Origin: Flavobacterium branchiarum | GTDB taxonomy: Bacteria > Bacteroidota > Bacteroidia > Flavobacteriales > Flavobacteriaceae | Length of the DNA stretch: 64,000 nucleotides | NCBI RefSeq assembly: GCF_030409845.1 | Contig: NZ_JAUFQQ010000005.1 | Location: 2,046,001 to 2,110,000 of the forward strand | Direction of reading: 5' to 3' | Part shown: piece by piece, positions 16,775-25,973 of the stretch | Numbering within the stretch: position 1 is the first letter of the stretch | Layout of the letters: each line of letters opens with the position of its first letter | Notes under the pieces: generated by a model | Databases searched by the model: none | What the model was told of the DNA's origin: nothing | The model's input: only the letters and a program-made list of their open reading frames with translations | Program-made: the position numbers and the translations under genes

Positions 16775-17707
16775 ATGAAACAGCGTATAGATTACAAATT
16801 ATTTTTCTGTTTAGCGACAGTAGGAATTGTATGGGGGACAACCTTCTTAGGAATTAAAGTTGCGGTAGAGACAATTCCTCCTTGGTTTGTTACATCTATT
16901 CGGCAAGGTTTTGCAGGACTAATAGTATTGGTCATTCTGTTGTTTAAAAAAGAACTAAAATGGATTGGCTGGACAAGTTTCAAACATCAGTTAATTCCAG
17001 CTTTATTAATGATTGTTATTGCAAATGGATTTACGACAATAGCCGAACAAACTTTGCCAAGTGGGTTAGCTTCTATAATGACTGCATTATCGCCTATACT
17101 TATTTTTATTGGTAGCGTTCTGATAGGTTTGCAAAAAGCAAGTATAAGAGGATTTCTTGGGGTTGTGATTGGCTTTTCGGGAGTTGTTTTTATATTTAAA
17201 GATGGACTTGGGGCATTTTTGGATTCAAATTATCAACATGGACTTATATTTATAAGTTTAGCAATTTTTGGATGGGCATTTGGAACACTTTATACCAAAA
17301 AACAGGCTCATAAATCTAATGCTATCGTACTGAATTTATTTTATCAATTTGCTATTGCAACGGTAGTTCAGTTAGTTTTGGCTTTTCTTTTTTCTCCCAA
17401 TCCAGATTTGAATTCATGGAGTTTAAGAAGCTTTTTTGCAGCTTTATATTTGTCAGTTTTTGGATCGGTCATTGCTTTTCTCTCTTACCATTATGCGATA
17501 AAGCGAATAACGGCAGTTCAAATTTCGATTTTGTCTTACATCAATACTATAATTGCTGTGTTTTTGGGTTGGATATTGCTAGATGAAGTAATTACAGTTG
17601 ATTTTATTATTGCAACTGCGCTAATTATTTTGGGAGTTTTTATTATCAATTATAAAAAGAAAGAAAAAGAGATTACAATAAAGAAAGGAACATTAGCTTG
17701 TAGTTAA
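16775..17707 (+). CDS. EamA-family (DMT superfamily) transporter
   Basis: A 310-residue inner-membrane protein with ten hydrophobic segments and two EamA repeats. The first repeat begins GIVWGTTFLGIKVAVETIPP; the second includes ISLAIFGWAFGTLYTKKQ and FGSVIAFLSYHYAIKRITAV, and ends in ILGVFIINYKKKEKE. RhaT/YdcZ-like members export amino acids or other metabolites. Substrate is unknown. The 174-bp gap to the rhodanese gene makes co-transcription uncertain. Confidence 0.9.
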   Translation: MKQRIDYKLFFCLATVGIVWGTTFLGIKVAVETIPPWFVTSIRQGFAGLIVLVILLFKKELKWIGWTSFKHQLIPALLMIVIANGFTTIAEQTLPSGLASIMTALSPILIFIGSVLIGLQKASIRGFLGVVIGFSGVVFIFKDGLGAFLDSNYQHGLIFISLAIFGWAFGTLYTKKQAHKSNAIVLNLFYQFAIATVVQLVLAFLFSPNPDLNSWSLRSFFAALYLSVFGSVIAFLSYHYAIKRITAVQISILSYINTIIAVFLGWILLDEVITVDFIIATALIILGVFIINYKKKEKEITIKKGTLACS

Positions 17708-17710
17708 TAA

Positions 17711-17747
17711 AAAATCCCAAACTATTAATTTGATAGAATGGGATTTC
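17711..17747. terminator. Bidirectional terminator between EamA and M28 genes
   Basis: AAATCCCA pairs with TGGGATTT around an inner ACTAT/ATAG stem, between two convergent genes. Confidence 0.6.
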
Positions 17748-17772
17748 TTGTTTATTTAAATTTTTATATACT

Positions 17773-20169
17773 TTATGGTACTACAATTGTGCTTGGTTTC
17801 AAACTATCGTTTGCTACATTCAAGCTGTCTTGAGCAACACTTGCGGTTGGAGTAGAATCTAAAACTACTTTCGTAGGTTTTATTTTTTCTCTAATAACAA
17901 CAGCATCATTTAAAACAAAAGGAGTTGGCATCATCCAAGAAGCCCTTTTCTGAACATTAAGTGCTGTGTTACTCAATAAATCAAAAGAACTTTCTATCAA
18001 ACTCATGTCAAAAACAGTTTTAGCATCGATACTAAATTGCATTATAAGCGGTTCGTTATTAATAACATAATAGCTTAAAATTTTAGCTCCTTTACGTTTC
18101 AATTGACTTCCTTTTTGTCCAAGGGGCGCTACTCCGTTTGCTTTAAAGTTATTGAAATCCATTTTTGTATCGCCAAAAATATCGTAACGATTCACATTTC
18201 TGTTAGGTGTAATTTTAATTTTTAAAAACCTCGTATTCCCTCTAATACTATCTTGAAGAAAGGCAATTGTAGGTTTAGCTAGAGTTATTTTTGGAGCATC
18301 GGCGCTGTAGCTAAATCCAGAACTGTATTTACTAAATAGCGGAAGATCATTTAAGGCAATGGCATCTTTTGGCTCCTGACCTAAATATTTTTTAGTCCAT
18401 TCGTCTAAGTTAACATCATAGGTTGCCCATTTGTAAGTGTTATTGTCTGCATTATAGACGTATAACAAGCTATTCGATTTTGCTTTTCCGTTCTCATAAC
18501 CAGAAGTATAACCTCCCCATGCAAAACATGTTATAGAAGCCACAAAAAAGATTAGAGCCCAAATTCCCTTTTTTAGGAATGAACCAAAAACAGGAAGTAG
18601 TAATCCAAAGGCTAGAACAGTTAGAATAGCACTTCCAAAAAGTACTTTCAGTCCCAAACCAATTGGAAACATATGAATAAATGGAGCAATAATAAGTAAA
18701 GTAGGGATACCAAACAAAAGACTAATTATTAGATTTGCCTTTTGTGTAACTACATAAATAGCAAATAAAAACAGTCCAAAGTAAACAGGGATAATCAAGA
18801 AACCAGCACCTCTTAAGCTATATGCAACAATTGCATTAATGATTATCCATAAAAATAGAGGCGCAACAAAATGATTCATCGTCAATTTTGCATCAGAGAA
18901 ACTGTTGTAAAATGCAAAGCAAATAGCGATTGTCAATAATACAAAAGCGGCAATATAGACATGTCCGTTGTAGGTAAAACCGTTTAGTAAGTCATTGTAC
19001 TGAGGATAAACTTGTAAAATAATCTTCCATCCTAAAAAAGTAACAAGACCACCAATTACAATAGCTCCAAGTAAAGGAACAAACCCTCGGAATATTTCGC
19101 TGAAAGTGATAATTCTCTTAGCCTTTCCGATAAAAATCAGTACTATAAAAAGACCTAATGCAATGAGAGTCATTGGTAGAACCCATGCAAAAGGATAGTT
19201 TATAAATGTAAACGGAACAGTAAAATAAACAAAGTCTTCTTTAGTTGGAGCTTCCTTTAAGTTAGTATTCGAAAAATATTTCATCAGTGGCATCAAGTAG
19301 CTTCCCTGATGCGTAAGGCTAGTTTTATTTAAATGAGCAAGATCATCTTGTTGGGTATGATAATTAAAATGATCGTCTATAAAAGCGAAATTAAAACCTT
19401 GGATGTCGCCTTGTTCTCTAAAAACAGTCAAATCGGTATCGTTAGGCAACATCTTGTAAATGCTGTACATAAGTGAGTTTGATACAGGATAGGTAGTTTT
19501 AGCATTAGCAAATTCTTTAACTAGTTCGGCGTTTCCGCTATTGGTTTCCATAAGCATATAGCTAGGGCCCGATGTACCGCGTGCTTCAAAGTTGATTACC
19601 AAACCAACATCTTTAGCCCATTGATGTTCTGTTACAAAAAGCGCAGCACCGTTTAGACCTAATTCTTCGGCATCAGTAAAAAGAATAATAATATCATTTT
19701 TATGTTTTTCCTTGCTGTATAAAAAAGCACGAACACCTTCTAGAATCGTTGCTACTCCCGATGCGTCATCACTCGCACCATGCGAAGAAGAGTGAGGCGC
19801 GCTATCATAGTGTGATAGTAATAATAACGCTTTGGTGTTATTAGACCCTTTAATACGTGCCATAATATTTTTAGATTTTACCAGATTTCCCCAGTCGCTC
19901 ATCGTGAAACCTTCTTGAACAGAAGTTTCAAGTCCAAGTTCCTTTAATTCTGATTCAAGATATTGTGCAACTACTTCATGATTAGCCGAACCCACATAAT
20001 GGGGTTTTTGAGCAATTTCTTTTACATGAGACAAAGCCCTGTCGGTCGAAAACTCGGCAAGCGCTTCTTCTCCCTTAGAAACCCATTGTGGTTTGAGAGT
20101 TATATAAATAAAAGCTAGTACAGCAATAATGACTAGAATAGATAAGACGGAATGGATGTTTTTTTTCAT
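17773..20169 (-). CDS. Membrane-anchored M28-family metallopeptidase
   Basis: A 798-residue protein. One N-terminal TM anchor (8-26) leads into an M28 aminopeptidase domain (about 40-320) with the di-zinc ligands visible: H120 in LSHYDSAP, D134/D135 in GASDDASG, E168/E169 in TDAEELG and E195 in INFEARG. Residues ~330-570 form about eight TM segments, and the C-terminal ~200 residues are a beta-rich extracytoplasmic domain. This layout resembles the eukaryotic vacuolar Pff1/ERMP1 type. It probably trims peptides on the periplasmic side. The protein is longer than soluble M28 enzymes because of the membrane and C-terminal parts. Confidence 0.9.
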   Translation of the reverse strand: MKKNIHSVLSILVIIAVLAFIYITLKPQWVSKGEEALAEFSTDRALSHVKEIAQKPHYVGSANHEVVAQYLESELKELGLETSVQEGFTMSDWGNLVKSKNIMARIKGSNNTKALLLLSHYDSAPHSSSHGASDDASGVATILEGVRAFLYSKEKHKNDIIILFTDAEELGLNGAALFVTEHQWAKDVGLVINFEARGTSGPSYMLMETNSGNAELVKEFANAKTTYPVSNSLMYSIYKMLPNDTDLTVFREQGDIQGFNFAFIDDHFNYHTQQDDLAHLNKTSLTHQGSYLMPLMKYFSNTNLKEAPTKEDFVYFTVPFTFINYPFAWVLPMTLIALGLFIVLIFIGKAKRIITFSEIFRGFVPLLGAIVIGGLVTFLGWKIILQVYPQYNDLLNGFTYNGHVYIAAFVLLTIAICFAFYNSFSDAKLTMNHFVAPLFLWIIINAIVAYSLRGAGFLIIPVYFGLFLFAIYVVTQKANLIISLLFGIPTLLIIAPFIHMFPIGLGLKVLFGSAILTVLAFGLLLPVFGSFLKKGIWALIFFVASITCFAWGGYTSGYENGKAKSNSLLYVYNADNNTYKWATYDVNLDEWTKKYLGQEPKDAIALNDLPLFSKYSSGFSYSADAPKITLAKPTIAFLQDSIRGNTRFLKIKITPNRNVNRYDIFGDTKMDFNNFKANGVAPLGQKGSQLKRKGAKILSYYVINNEPLIMQFSIDAKTVFDMSLIESSFDLLSNTALNVQKRASWMMPTPFVLNDAVVIREKIKPTKVVLDSTPTASVAQDSLNVANDSLKPSTIVVP

Positions 20170-20183
20170 GTGGTATTTGGTGG

Positions 20184-20531
20184 CTAAAGTTCTTTCTTAA
20201 CAAGCATAAAATAATCGTTCTCCAAAGAACGGTATCCTTGATCATATAAAAAATAGTAGGTGTTTCCGGTTTTGGTTTCCAGGATATTAGTAAAAAATTC
20301 AAAATCAAATCCTTTACTTAGCAACTTACTTCTTGTAGTATTTGCTTTTCCTTCGGGATTAAGTTCCGCTAATATGCGGTAATTCTTTCGCAACTTGTTG
20401 TTTACGTTGCGCATAAAATTGGTACTGTCTTTGTTTATTTTGTTATTATAAGCATTACGGCAGTTGTCCGAGCAGAATTTCTTATCCTCTCGACCTACAA
20501 TTTTTTCAGCGCATTCCAAGCATGTTCTCAT
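20184..20531 (-). CDS. Small zinc-ribbon protein, conserved hypothetical
   Basis: A 115-residue cytosolic protein. A four-cysteine zinc knuckle (C4-x2-C7 and C20-x3-C24) lies in CLECAEKIVGREDKKFCSDN, resembling DUF2116-type treble-clef ribbons that open with C-x2-C and close with CSDxC. The rest is basic and helical (NNKINKDSTNFMRNVNNKLR), with a C-terminal segment rich in aromatic residues (NTYYFLYDQGYRSLENDYFM). Its function is unknown. It lies 14 bp upstream of the M28 peptidase gene on the same strand, so the two are probably one transcript. Confidence 0.7.
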   Translation of the reverse strand: MRTCLECAEKIVGREDKKFCSDNCRNAYNNKINKDSTNFMRNVNNKLRKNYRILAELNPEGKANTTRSKLLSKGFDFEFFTNILETKTGNTYYFLYDQGYRSLENDYFMLVKKEL

Positions 20532-20616
20532 GGATTTACTTTTTTTTGATAGTAATTCAGCTCAATTTATTTTGTTATTTGGAGCGAATTAATAGTTTTT
20601 TATTTGTTGACATTGT

Positions 20617-20674
20617 TCCTGCTTTCGCCTTTATCTCTCCACTAGGTTGCGAGGATGCCGGCTCTATCAGGGCT
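20617..20674 (-). repeat. Candidate dispersed structured element
   Basis: On the minus strand this reads AGCCCTGATAGAGCCGGCAT through GGAGAGATAAAGGCGAAAGC to AGGA. It is far more GC-rich than its surroundings. From memory, similar AGCCCTGATAG...AAAGCAGGA segments recur between genes in Flavobacterium genomes; I could not verify this here. It lies in the 3' region of the GNAT-nitrilase gene. Only one copy is in this window. Confidence 0.35.
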
Positions 20675-20717
20675 AATGAGGGTTAATAGTTTTTTTGTTT
20701 GTAACATCCTGATAGTA

Positions 20718-22247
20718 TCAAGATTTTAGTTTTTTAATTTCATATAAATCATGTCGACGATCTTTTAAAATTCGAACACTACCATGTTCGTGAATATCCT
20801 TCAATAAATTTAAATCAACATCAACAATCAAAGTCATTTCAGTATTAGGCGTTGCTTCGGCTTTTATTCCGTTGCTAGGAAATGCAAAATCCGAAGGGGT
20901 AAAAACAGCCGCCTGAGCATACTGAATATCCATATTGTTTACCTTTGGCAAGTTACCAACACAACCAGCAATTGCTACATAGCATTCGTTTTCGATAGCT
21001 CTGGCCTGAGCACAATGTTTTACTCTAACATAAGCATTTTGAGTATCAGTCAAAAAAGGAACGAATAAGATATTCATACCTTCATCAGACATGATTCTCG
21101 AAACCTCTGGGAATTCGACATCATAACAAATCAAAATTCCAATTTTGCCACAATCAGTATCAAAGGTTTTAATTTCAGAGCCTCCTTTCATTCCCCAATG
21201 TTGCACCTCGTTGGGAGTTATGTGTATTTTGCTGTACATTTCGGATGTTCCATCACGTTTACACAAGAAACCAACATTGTATAAATTGCCGTTTTCTAAA
21301 TAAGGCATACTTCCGGTAATAATGTTGATATTATAAGAAATAGCAAATTCCTGAAAACGTTTACGAATGGGTTCAGAATATCTTGCTAATTCGCGTATCG
21401 CTTCGGCTTCAGACAGATGATTGTAATCGGCCATTAGCGGGGCAATGAAAAGTTCTGGAAACAAAGCAAAATCACTTCCGTAACCAGAAACCACATCTAT
21501 AAAAAATTCCGATTGCTCAAAAAGAGCTTCTACATTATTCAATTGGCGCATTTGCCATTGTATTAATCCAAGTCGGATAATGCTTTTGTCTAGATTTATT
21601 AACTTCGGACTTTCATCATAATAAACATTATTCCATTCTAGCAAAACAGCAAATTCCATAGAATCTTCATCTCCTTCCAAATAATTTTTCATGATTCGGA
21701 TAACGTGAAAATCATTGCTTAACTGAAACGAAAGCACAGGATCATGCAGTTCTTTATGTTTTACCTTATCAATATAATTTTTGGGAGACAGTTTCTTAGC
21801 ATGTTGCGCATAATTTGGAATTCTGCCAGCAAAAACAATTGCTTTTAAATTCAGTTGTTCGCACAATTCTTTTCTAGCATCGTATAAACGTCTGCCCAAG
21901 CGTAAGCCACGATAATTTGGATGTATAAAAACATCGATGCCGTATAAAATTTCACCGTTTTTATTGTGAGTCGAAAAGGTGTAGTTGCCTACTATTTGGA
22001 GATAGTTGTGTTTTTTGTCTACTAGTTTTTCATCTACAATCAGCGATAATGCCGATCCAACAACGATTCCGTCTACTAGAATCACCAACTGACCTTCGGG
22101 GAAAACATCAAGTAATTTCTCAATATGTTCAATCCTCCAATACGAGTCGACCATTGCAGGGTAAGATTCCACCATAGAATTCTTGAGTTGCTTATAGTCT
22201 TCAAGTTCTAAATTTCGTAATTCTACTTTATTGATTTTTGCCTGCAT
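20718..22247 (-). CDS. Bifunctional GNAT acetyltransferase / nitrilase-superfamily amidohydrolase
   Basis: A 509-residue two-domain protein. Residues ~8-200 are a GNAT fold (FIHPNYRGLRLGRRLYDARK is the acetyl-CoA loop). Residues ~225-505 are a carbon-nitrogen hydrolase with the catalytic triad E265 (FPELF), K340 (YSKIH) and C374 (ILICYDVEFPE). This fusion is an established family. The hydrolase half probably cleaves an amide or nitrile-like C-N bond; the acetyltransferase half may act on the same small molecule. Substrates are unknown. The full length of both domains suggests an intact enzyme. It appears to be transcribed alone. Confidence 0.9.
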   Translation of the reverse strand: MQAKINKVELRNLELEDYKQLKNSMVESYPAMVDSYWRIEHIEKLLDVFPEGQLVILVDGIVVGSALSLIVDEKLVDKKHNYLQIVGNYTFSTHNKNGEILYGIDVFIHPNYRGLRLGRRLYDARKELCEQLNLKAIVFAGRIPNYAQHAKKLSPKNYIDKVKHKELHDPVLSFQLSNDFHVIRIMKNYLEGDEDSMEFAVLLEWNNVYYDESPKLINLDKSIIRLGLIQWQMRQLNNVEALFEQSEFFIDVVSGYGSDFALFPELFIAPLMADYNHLSEAEAIRELARYSEPIRKRFQEFAISYNINIITGSMPYLENGNLYNVGFLCKRDGTSEMYSKIHITPNEVQHWGMKGGSEIKTFDTDCGKIGILICYDVEFPEVSRIMSDEGMNILFVPFLTDTQNAYVRVKHCAQARAIENECYVAIAGCVGNLPKVNNMDIQYAQAAVFTPSDFAFPSNGIKAEATPNTEMTLIVDVDLNLLKDIHEHGSVRILKDRRHDLYEIKKLKS

Positions 22248-22423
22248 AATGTGCGATTTTCCTCAAATATAATGAATTATATCCATTTACAAACGCTTAC
22301 AAGTAGTTACAGTCGAAAGTAAGCAGTTACTAACCGAATAAGGATTGCTTCATGTCGCATCTTTGCCCTGTTGATTTCAAAGAGATTTCAACAATATATA
22401 TAACCATTTAAAGAGTATAAGCC

Positions 22424-22759
22424 ATGAGTTCATTAAGAAACAAAGTACAGTTAGTTGGAAACGTAGGAAACGATCCAGAAGTTAGAGAATTTGAAGGAGG
22501 TAAAAAATTAGTCAATTTAGTAATTGCTACAAATGATAGGTTTACCAATGACAAAGGCGAAAAGGTAGAGCAAACAGAATGGCATCGTCTTGTGGCTTGG
22601 GGTAAAACTGCCGAAATTATCGAGAGATATGTTGTTAAGGGAAAAGAAGTAGCTATCGAAGGAAAATTAACCCACCGAAGCTATGATGATAAAAATGGAG
22701 AAAAACGATTTATAACCGAGGTGGTTATAACCGAGCTTCTTTTATTAGGAAGCAGATAG
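22424..22759 (+). CDS. ssb: Single-stranded DNA-binding protein
   Basis: A 111-residue SSB consisting of the OB-fold only (NKVQLVGNVGNDPEVREF, then TEWHRLVAWGKTAEIIERYV, GKEVAIEGKLTHRSYDD). It lacks the glycine-rich linker and the acidic C-terminal tip through which canonical SSB (about 150-180 residues) recruits repair proteins; the protein ends ITELLLLGSR. It is therefore a short SSB paralog, perhaps specialised, rather than the main replication SSB. It has its own terminator. Confidence 0.92.
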   Translation: MSSLRNKVQLVGNVGNDPEVREFEGGKKLVNLVIATNDRFTNDKGEKVEQTEWHRLVAWGKTAEIIERYVVKGKEVAIEGKLTHRSYDDKNGEKRFITEVVITELLLLGSR

Positions 22760-22776
22760 TATAGATTCAAAATAAA

Positions 22777-22816
22777 GAAAGTTCCATGACATTCGTTTCG
22801 TGGAACTTTCTTTTTT
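22777..22816 (+). terminator. Rho-independent terminator of ssb
   Basis: GAAAGTTCCA pairs with TGGAACTTTC and is followed by TTTTTT. Confidence 0.85.
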
Positions 22817-23046
22817 AGGCTAATCAGTCCCGATTTAGTTTTTTATGGTAAATATTTATTTCGTTTTAGTCTTACTGATTAAAGAAAAAAAGCTACCTTT
22901 AATCAAAATACCGCGTAAATCTGTAAATGTTTATACCTACAAAACAGGTGTTATTAGCAGGAATCCCCTCCATTATAAGTTTGGTCATTTATTTAAGAAT
23001 TTAATTGCTTACTAATTTTTTAATAATCACTTTAAAATTTAATAAA

Positions 23047-23622
23047 ATGAATACAAGAAGAAAAGCCTTATTTATACTCCCAATAATGATATTGGGTTTA
23101 CTTTACAGCTGCGGTCCAACTGTAAAAGTGACAACTGATTATGATCATTCAGTTAATTTTTCACAATACAAAACATTTGCGGTTTATGATCTAAAAGCAC
23201 TAGAAGGGCAAATGAGTCAGTTAAATGCAGATCGAGTTACAAATGCAATTCGTGTAGAAATGATTAACAAAGGGTTTAAAGAAGTGACTAGTAATCCTGA
23301 TTTGAAAGTTAATGCAGTTACAATTTTAAAAGATAAACAACAGGTTACATCAAATACCGACTACTATGGATATGGTGGCTTGTATCGTCCTTATGGATTT
23401 TGGGGAGGTGGTATGGCATCTGGTTCAACAACATATAATACATATGATTACGTAGATGGATCTTTGATCATAGATATTGTATCTTCAAAAACACAAAAAT
23501 TAGTTTGGCAAGGAATAGGTAATACCGCACTTGATAAAAGACCTGATAACCCAGTTGAGTTTATAAACTCTTCTGTTAAGAAAATCTTAGCTGGATTCCC
23601 TCCAGGATTAGTTGTTAAATAA
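23047..23622 (+). CDS. DUF4136-family lipoprotein
   Basis: A 191-residue lipoprotein. A signal peptide with lipobox ends LLYSC (C at about residue 21), followed by a DUF4136 domain (VKVTTDYDHSVNFSQYKTFA, then SLIIDIVSSKTQKLVWQGIG and INSSVKKILAGFPP). A Tyr/Gly-rich insert (YYGYGGLYRPYGFWGGGMAS) sits in the middle. Members are outer-membrane-associated and of unknown function. I start at the ATG directly before the signal peptide (MNTRRKALF); the longer frame adds an unlikely hydrophobic segment. Confidence 0.85.
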   Translation: MNTRRKALFILPIMILGLLYSCGPTVKVTTDYDHSVNFSQYKTFAVYDLKALEGQMSQLNADRVTNAIRVEMINKGFKEVTSNPDLKVNAVTILKDKQQVTSNTDYYGYGGLYRPYGFWGGGMASGSTTYNTYDYVDGSLIIDIVSSKTQKLVWQGIGNTALDKRPDNPVEFINSSVKKILAGFPPGLVVK

Positions 23623-23649
23623 TTGGTTAAAGAAAAAGCGTTGTAAACC

Positions 23650-23690
23650 CAAGGCTGTCCGGAAAGTAATTTTTGGATAGCCTTTTTCTT
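23650..23690 (+). terminator. Terminator after the DUF4136 gene
   Basis: The hairpin AAGGCTGTCC/GGATAGCCTT (one wobble) is followed by a T-rich stretch. Confidence 0.6.
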
Positions 23691-23828
23691 TTGTAATCTT
23701 TTACTCCTTAATGAAAAAATTATAGAAATATTAACGGTTTAATTCCAAAGAATCTGTTTTATATTTAATTGATTTGTAACAAAAATAAATTATCACTACT
23801 AATTTATTAAAATCATTAAATAAGCATT

Positions 23829-25025
23829 ATGTATAAATTTTCAATGAAATCAGTATTCGCTGCATCTGCCTTTATGGTAGGAGTGAGTGGCTGTTTTGCG
23901 CAAGACGTATTAGTAAATTCACTTAAATTAAACGCTAGCGAAAAAAGCAAAGAGAACTTTAAATTTACCGAAGTAATTAACTTAGGAACAACATCAGTAA
24001 AAGCTCAAGGTTCATCTGGAACATGTTGGAGTTATTCTACAAACTCGTTTCTTGAGTCAGAAATGATTCGTTTAGGAAAGCAGCCAGTAGAATTGTCTCA
24101 AATTTTTTCTGCAAGAAATGTATATGTAGATAAAGGAGTGAATTACGTTCGTATGCACGGAGCAATTACTTTAGGTGATGGTGGTGCTTTGCATGATGTA
24201 ATTAATATGTACAAAAAATACGGAACTGTACCTAGAGAAGTTTATACAGGATTAAACTACGGTACAGATAAAAATAAATTTGGAGAAATGGGAGCGCTTA
24301 TCGAAGCAGTTTTAACAGCTGTGGTTAAGAATCCAAACGGAGAATTAACACCAAACTGGCAAAAAGCCTATGCTGCAGTTATTGATTCTTACTTAGGAAA
24401 AGTACCAGAAAACTTTGCTTACAAAGGGAAAAATTATACACCACAATCTTTTGCAAAAGAGGTAGTAGGAATTAATCCTGATGAATATATAGAAATGTCT
24501 TCGTTTACAACTTCTCCATATTACCAAAAAACAACCATGATGGTTCCTGACAACTGGTCATTAGATCAAGTTTATAATGTAAAAGTAAATGATATGACAG
24601 ATGTTATTGACAATGCTTTGAAAAAAGGATATACAGTTGCTTGGGCTACAGATGTAAGTGAAAAAAGCTTCAGTTGGAAAAACGGAGTTGCTTATGTACC
24701 AAATAAAAAATTCGATGATATGTCTGCAGATGAAAAAGCAAACATGTTTAACGGACCAAAAGAGGAGCCAGAAATAACTGCTGAAATGCGTCAGACTGCT
24801 TTTGATAATTATACAACAACAGATGATCACGGAATGCACATTATTGGTTTAGCAAAAGATCAATCTGGTAAAGAATATTATATCGTGAAAAACTCATGGG
24901 GAGAAACAAACGACTACAAAGGCTTCTTGTTTGTGACTAAAAATTTCGTGAAGTATAAAACTACTGCACTGTTGGTAAACAAAGGTGGAATCCCATCTGA
25001 AATCGCTAAAAAATTAGGGGTTTAA
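23829..25025 (+). CDS. C1-family cysteine peptidase (aminopeptidase C/bleomycin hydrolase-like)
   Basis: A 398-residue papain-fold peptidase with a signal peptide (about 1-24, ending GCFAQ). The catalytic residues are visible: Cys66 in SSGTCWSYS, His337 in DDHGMHIIG and Asn355 in VKNSWGE. The overall layout matches the bleomycin hydrolase/PepC group, which are usually cytosolic hexamers of about 440-450 residues. This one is shorter and exported, as is common in Bacteroidota. It probably trims peptides in the periplasm or outside the cell. It is transcribed alone with its own terminator. Confidence 0.92.
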   Translation: MYKFSMKSVFAASAFMVGVSGCFAQDVLVNSLKLNASEKSKENFKFTEVINLGTTSVKAQGSSGTCWSYSTNSFLESEMIRLGKQPVELSQIFSARNVYVDKGVNYVRMHGAITLGDGGALHDVINMYKKYGTVPREVYTGLNYGTDKNKFGEMGALIEAVLTAVVKNPNGELTPNWQKAYAAVIDSYLGKVPENFAYKGKNYTPQSFAKEVVGINPDEYIEMSSFTTSPYYQKTTMMVPDNWSLDQVYNVKVNDMTDVIDNALKKGYTVAWATDVSEKSFSWKNGVAYVPNKKFDDMSADEKANMFNGPKEEPEITAEMRQTAFDNYTTTDDHGMHIIGLAKDQSGKEYYIVKNSWGETNDYKGFLFVTKNFVKYKTTALLVNKGGIPSEIAKKLGV

Positions 25026-25050
25026 GTTTATTGCCACTTTAGATATATTG

Positions 25051-25088
25051 AAAAAGCGCTACAATTAATTTGTAGCGCTTTTTTTTTG
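25051..25088 (+). terminator. Rho-independent terminator of the C1 peptidase gene
   Basis: AAAAAGCGCTACA pairs with TGTAGCGCTTTTT and is followed by more Ts. Confidence 0.9.
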
Positions 25089-25144
25089 GTTTTATCCATT
25101 TGAGTTATAAAGTTTGAATATGCCTTTACAGCTCTTGTTTTGTA

Positions 25145-25412
25145 TGTTAAACAATCGCAAGCTTGTTTCTCTGAGGAACGAAGACTCTTTGTTAGTAGCT
25201 CGACAATCTATAAATGCTTTGTATTGGTTTTTTTTACGCGTTAAACAATCCTAGTCTTGTCACTATGAGGAACGAAGAGTCTCCGTTGGTGGCTCGACAA
25301 TCTATAAATGCTTTGTGTTAGTTTCTTGTGGAGGCTCTTCGTTCCTCATAGTGACAATATTGGGGTAATATTGGGGTGCAAAAAAAAAGACCATCATTTC
25401 TGATAGTCTTTT
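25145..25412. repeat. Intergenic repeat cluster with inverted GAGGAACGAAGA elements
   Basis: Two direct copies of a ~85-bp block (GTTAAACAATC ... GAGGAACGAAGA ... GCTCGACAATCTATAAATGC) begin near 25147 and 25245. The second is followed by an inverted copy (GGCTCTTCGTTCCTCATAGT), so TTGTCACTATGAGGAACGAA and its complement face each other across ~90 bp. The segment from about 25306 to the XRE terminator is repeated on the other side of the XRE gene. These look like REP/MITE-like elements with no coding content. Confidence 0.7.
25386..25412 (-). terminator. Terminator of the XRE gene
   Basis: AAAGACCATCA pairs with TGATAGTCTTT. An identical hairpin follows the first tRNA-Asn gene, as part of a duplicated segment. 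Confidence 0.75.
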
Positions 25413-25426
25413 GCTTCTTTTCTTGG

Positions 25427-25816
25427 TTATTTCTTTTTTAATAGTTTTTCCAAGTATTCATTTTTTTCTTTTTCGGCCAAAACCAAACGTTCGTAAAGCT
25501 CTATTACTTTATCAAGCGGGTTGAAATTACAGTTATATGCGTTTCCATTAATAACGCTGTTGTCATTTAATGTGTTTCCGATAATATTTAAAACTGCTTC
25601 TTCTGAAAAGTTTTTAATAGCTTCTGCAGATACACCTAATGCTTCTGCAATTGCTTGTAGTTTTTCATCATCTACCATTTCGCTTCCTTCAATATTAGAA
25701 ACAGATTGTTGCGTTGTGCCAATTGCTATTGCAAGTGCTTCTTGTTTCATTCCTTTAAGCTCTCTGATTCGGCTTATGTTTCTTCCAATATGTTTTGGTT
25801 TTGTTGCTGTGCTCAT
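25427..25816 (-). CDS. XRE-family helix-turn-helix regulator
   Basis: A 129-residue regulator. An N-terminal HTH_3 domain (about 12-70: ISRIRELKGMKQEALAIAIG, then TQQSVSNIEGSEMVDDEKLQ) is followed by an acidic linker with NDNSVINGNAYNCNFNPLDK and a C-terminal helix (ELYERLVLAEKEKNEYLEKL) that probably dimerises. It is not adjacent to any toxin gene. The gene is bracketed by direct copies of a ~100-bp segment that includes its terminator, and it lies next to a tRNA-Asn gene, suggesting that it arrived by insertion. Confidence 0.85.
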   Translation of the reverse strand: MSTATKPKHIGRNISRIRELKGMKQEALAIAIGTTQQSVSNIEGSEMVDDEKLQAIAEALGVSAEAIKNFSEEAVLNIIGNTLNDNSVINGNAYNCNFNPLDKVIELYERLVLAEKEKNEYLEKLLKKK

Positions 25817-25877
25817 AGTTCAAAGATATTTAAAATTTTTGAGAAATTACATGCGTTGTAAAATACAAGCTTTTTAG

Positions 25878-25973
25878 AAATGCTTTGTGTTAGTTTCTTG
25901 TGGAGACTCTTCGTTCCTCAGAGTGACAAGGATTGTGGGTGAAAAAAAAAGACCATCATTTCTGATAGTCTTT
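25878..25973. repeat. Second copy of the XRE-flanking repeat
   Basis: AAATGCTTTGTGTTAGTTTC through TTCGTTCCTCAGAGTGACAA to the hairpin AGACCATCATTTCTGATAGT closely matches 25306-25412, with a gap in the middle. It forms a direct repeat around the XRE gene. Confidence 0.8.
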
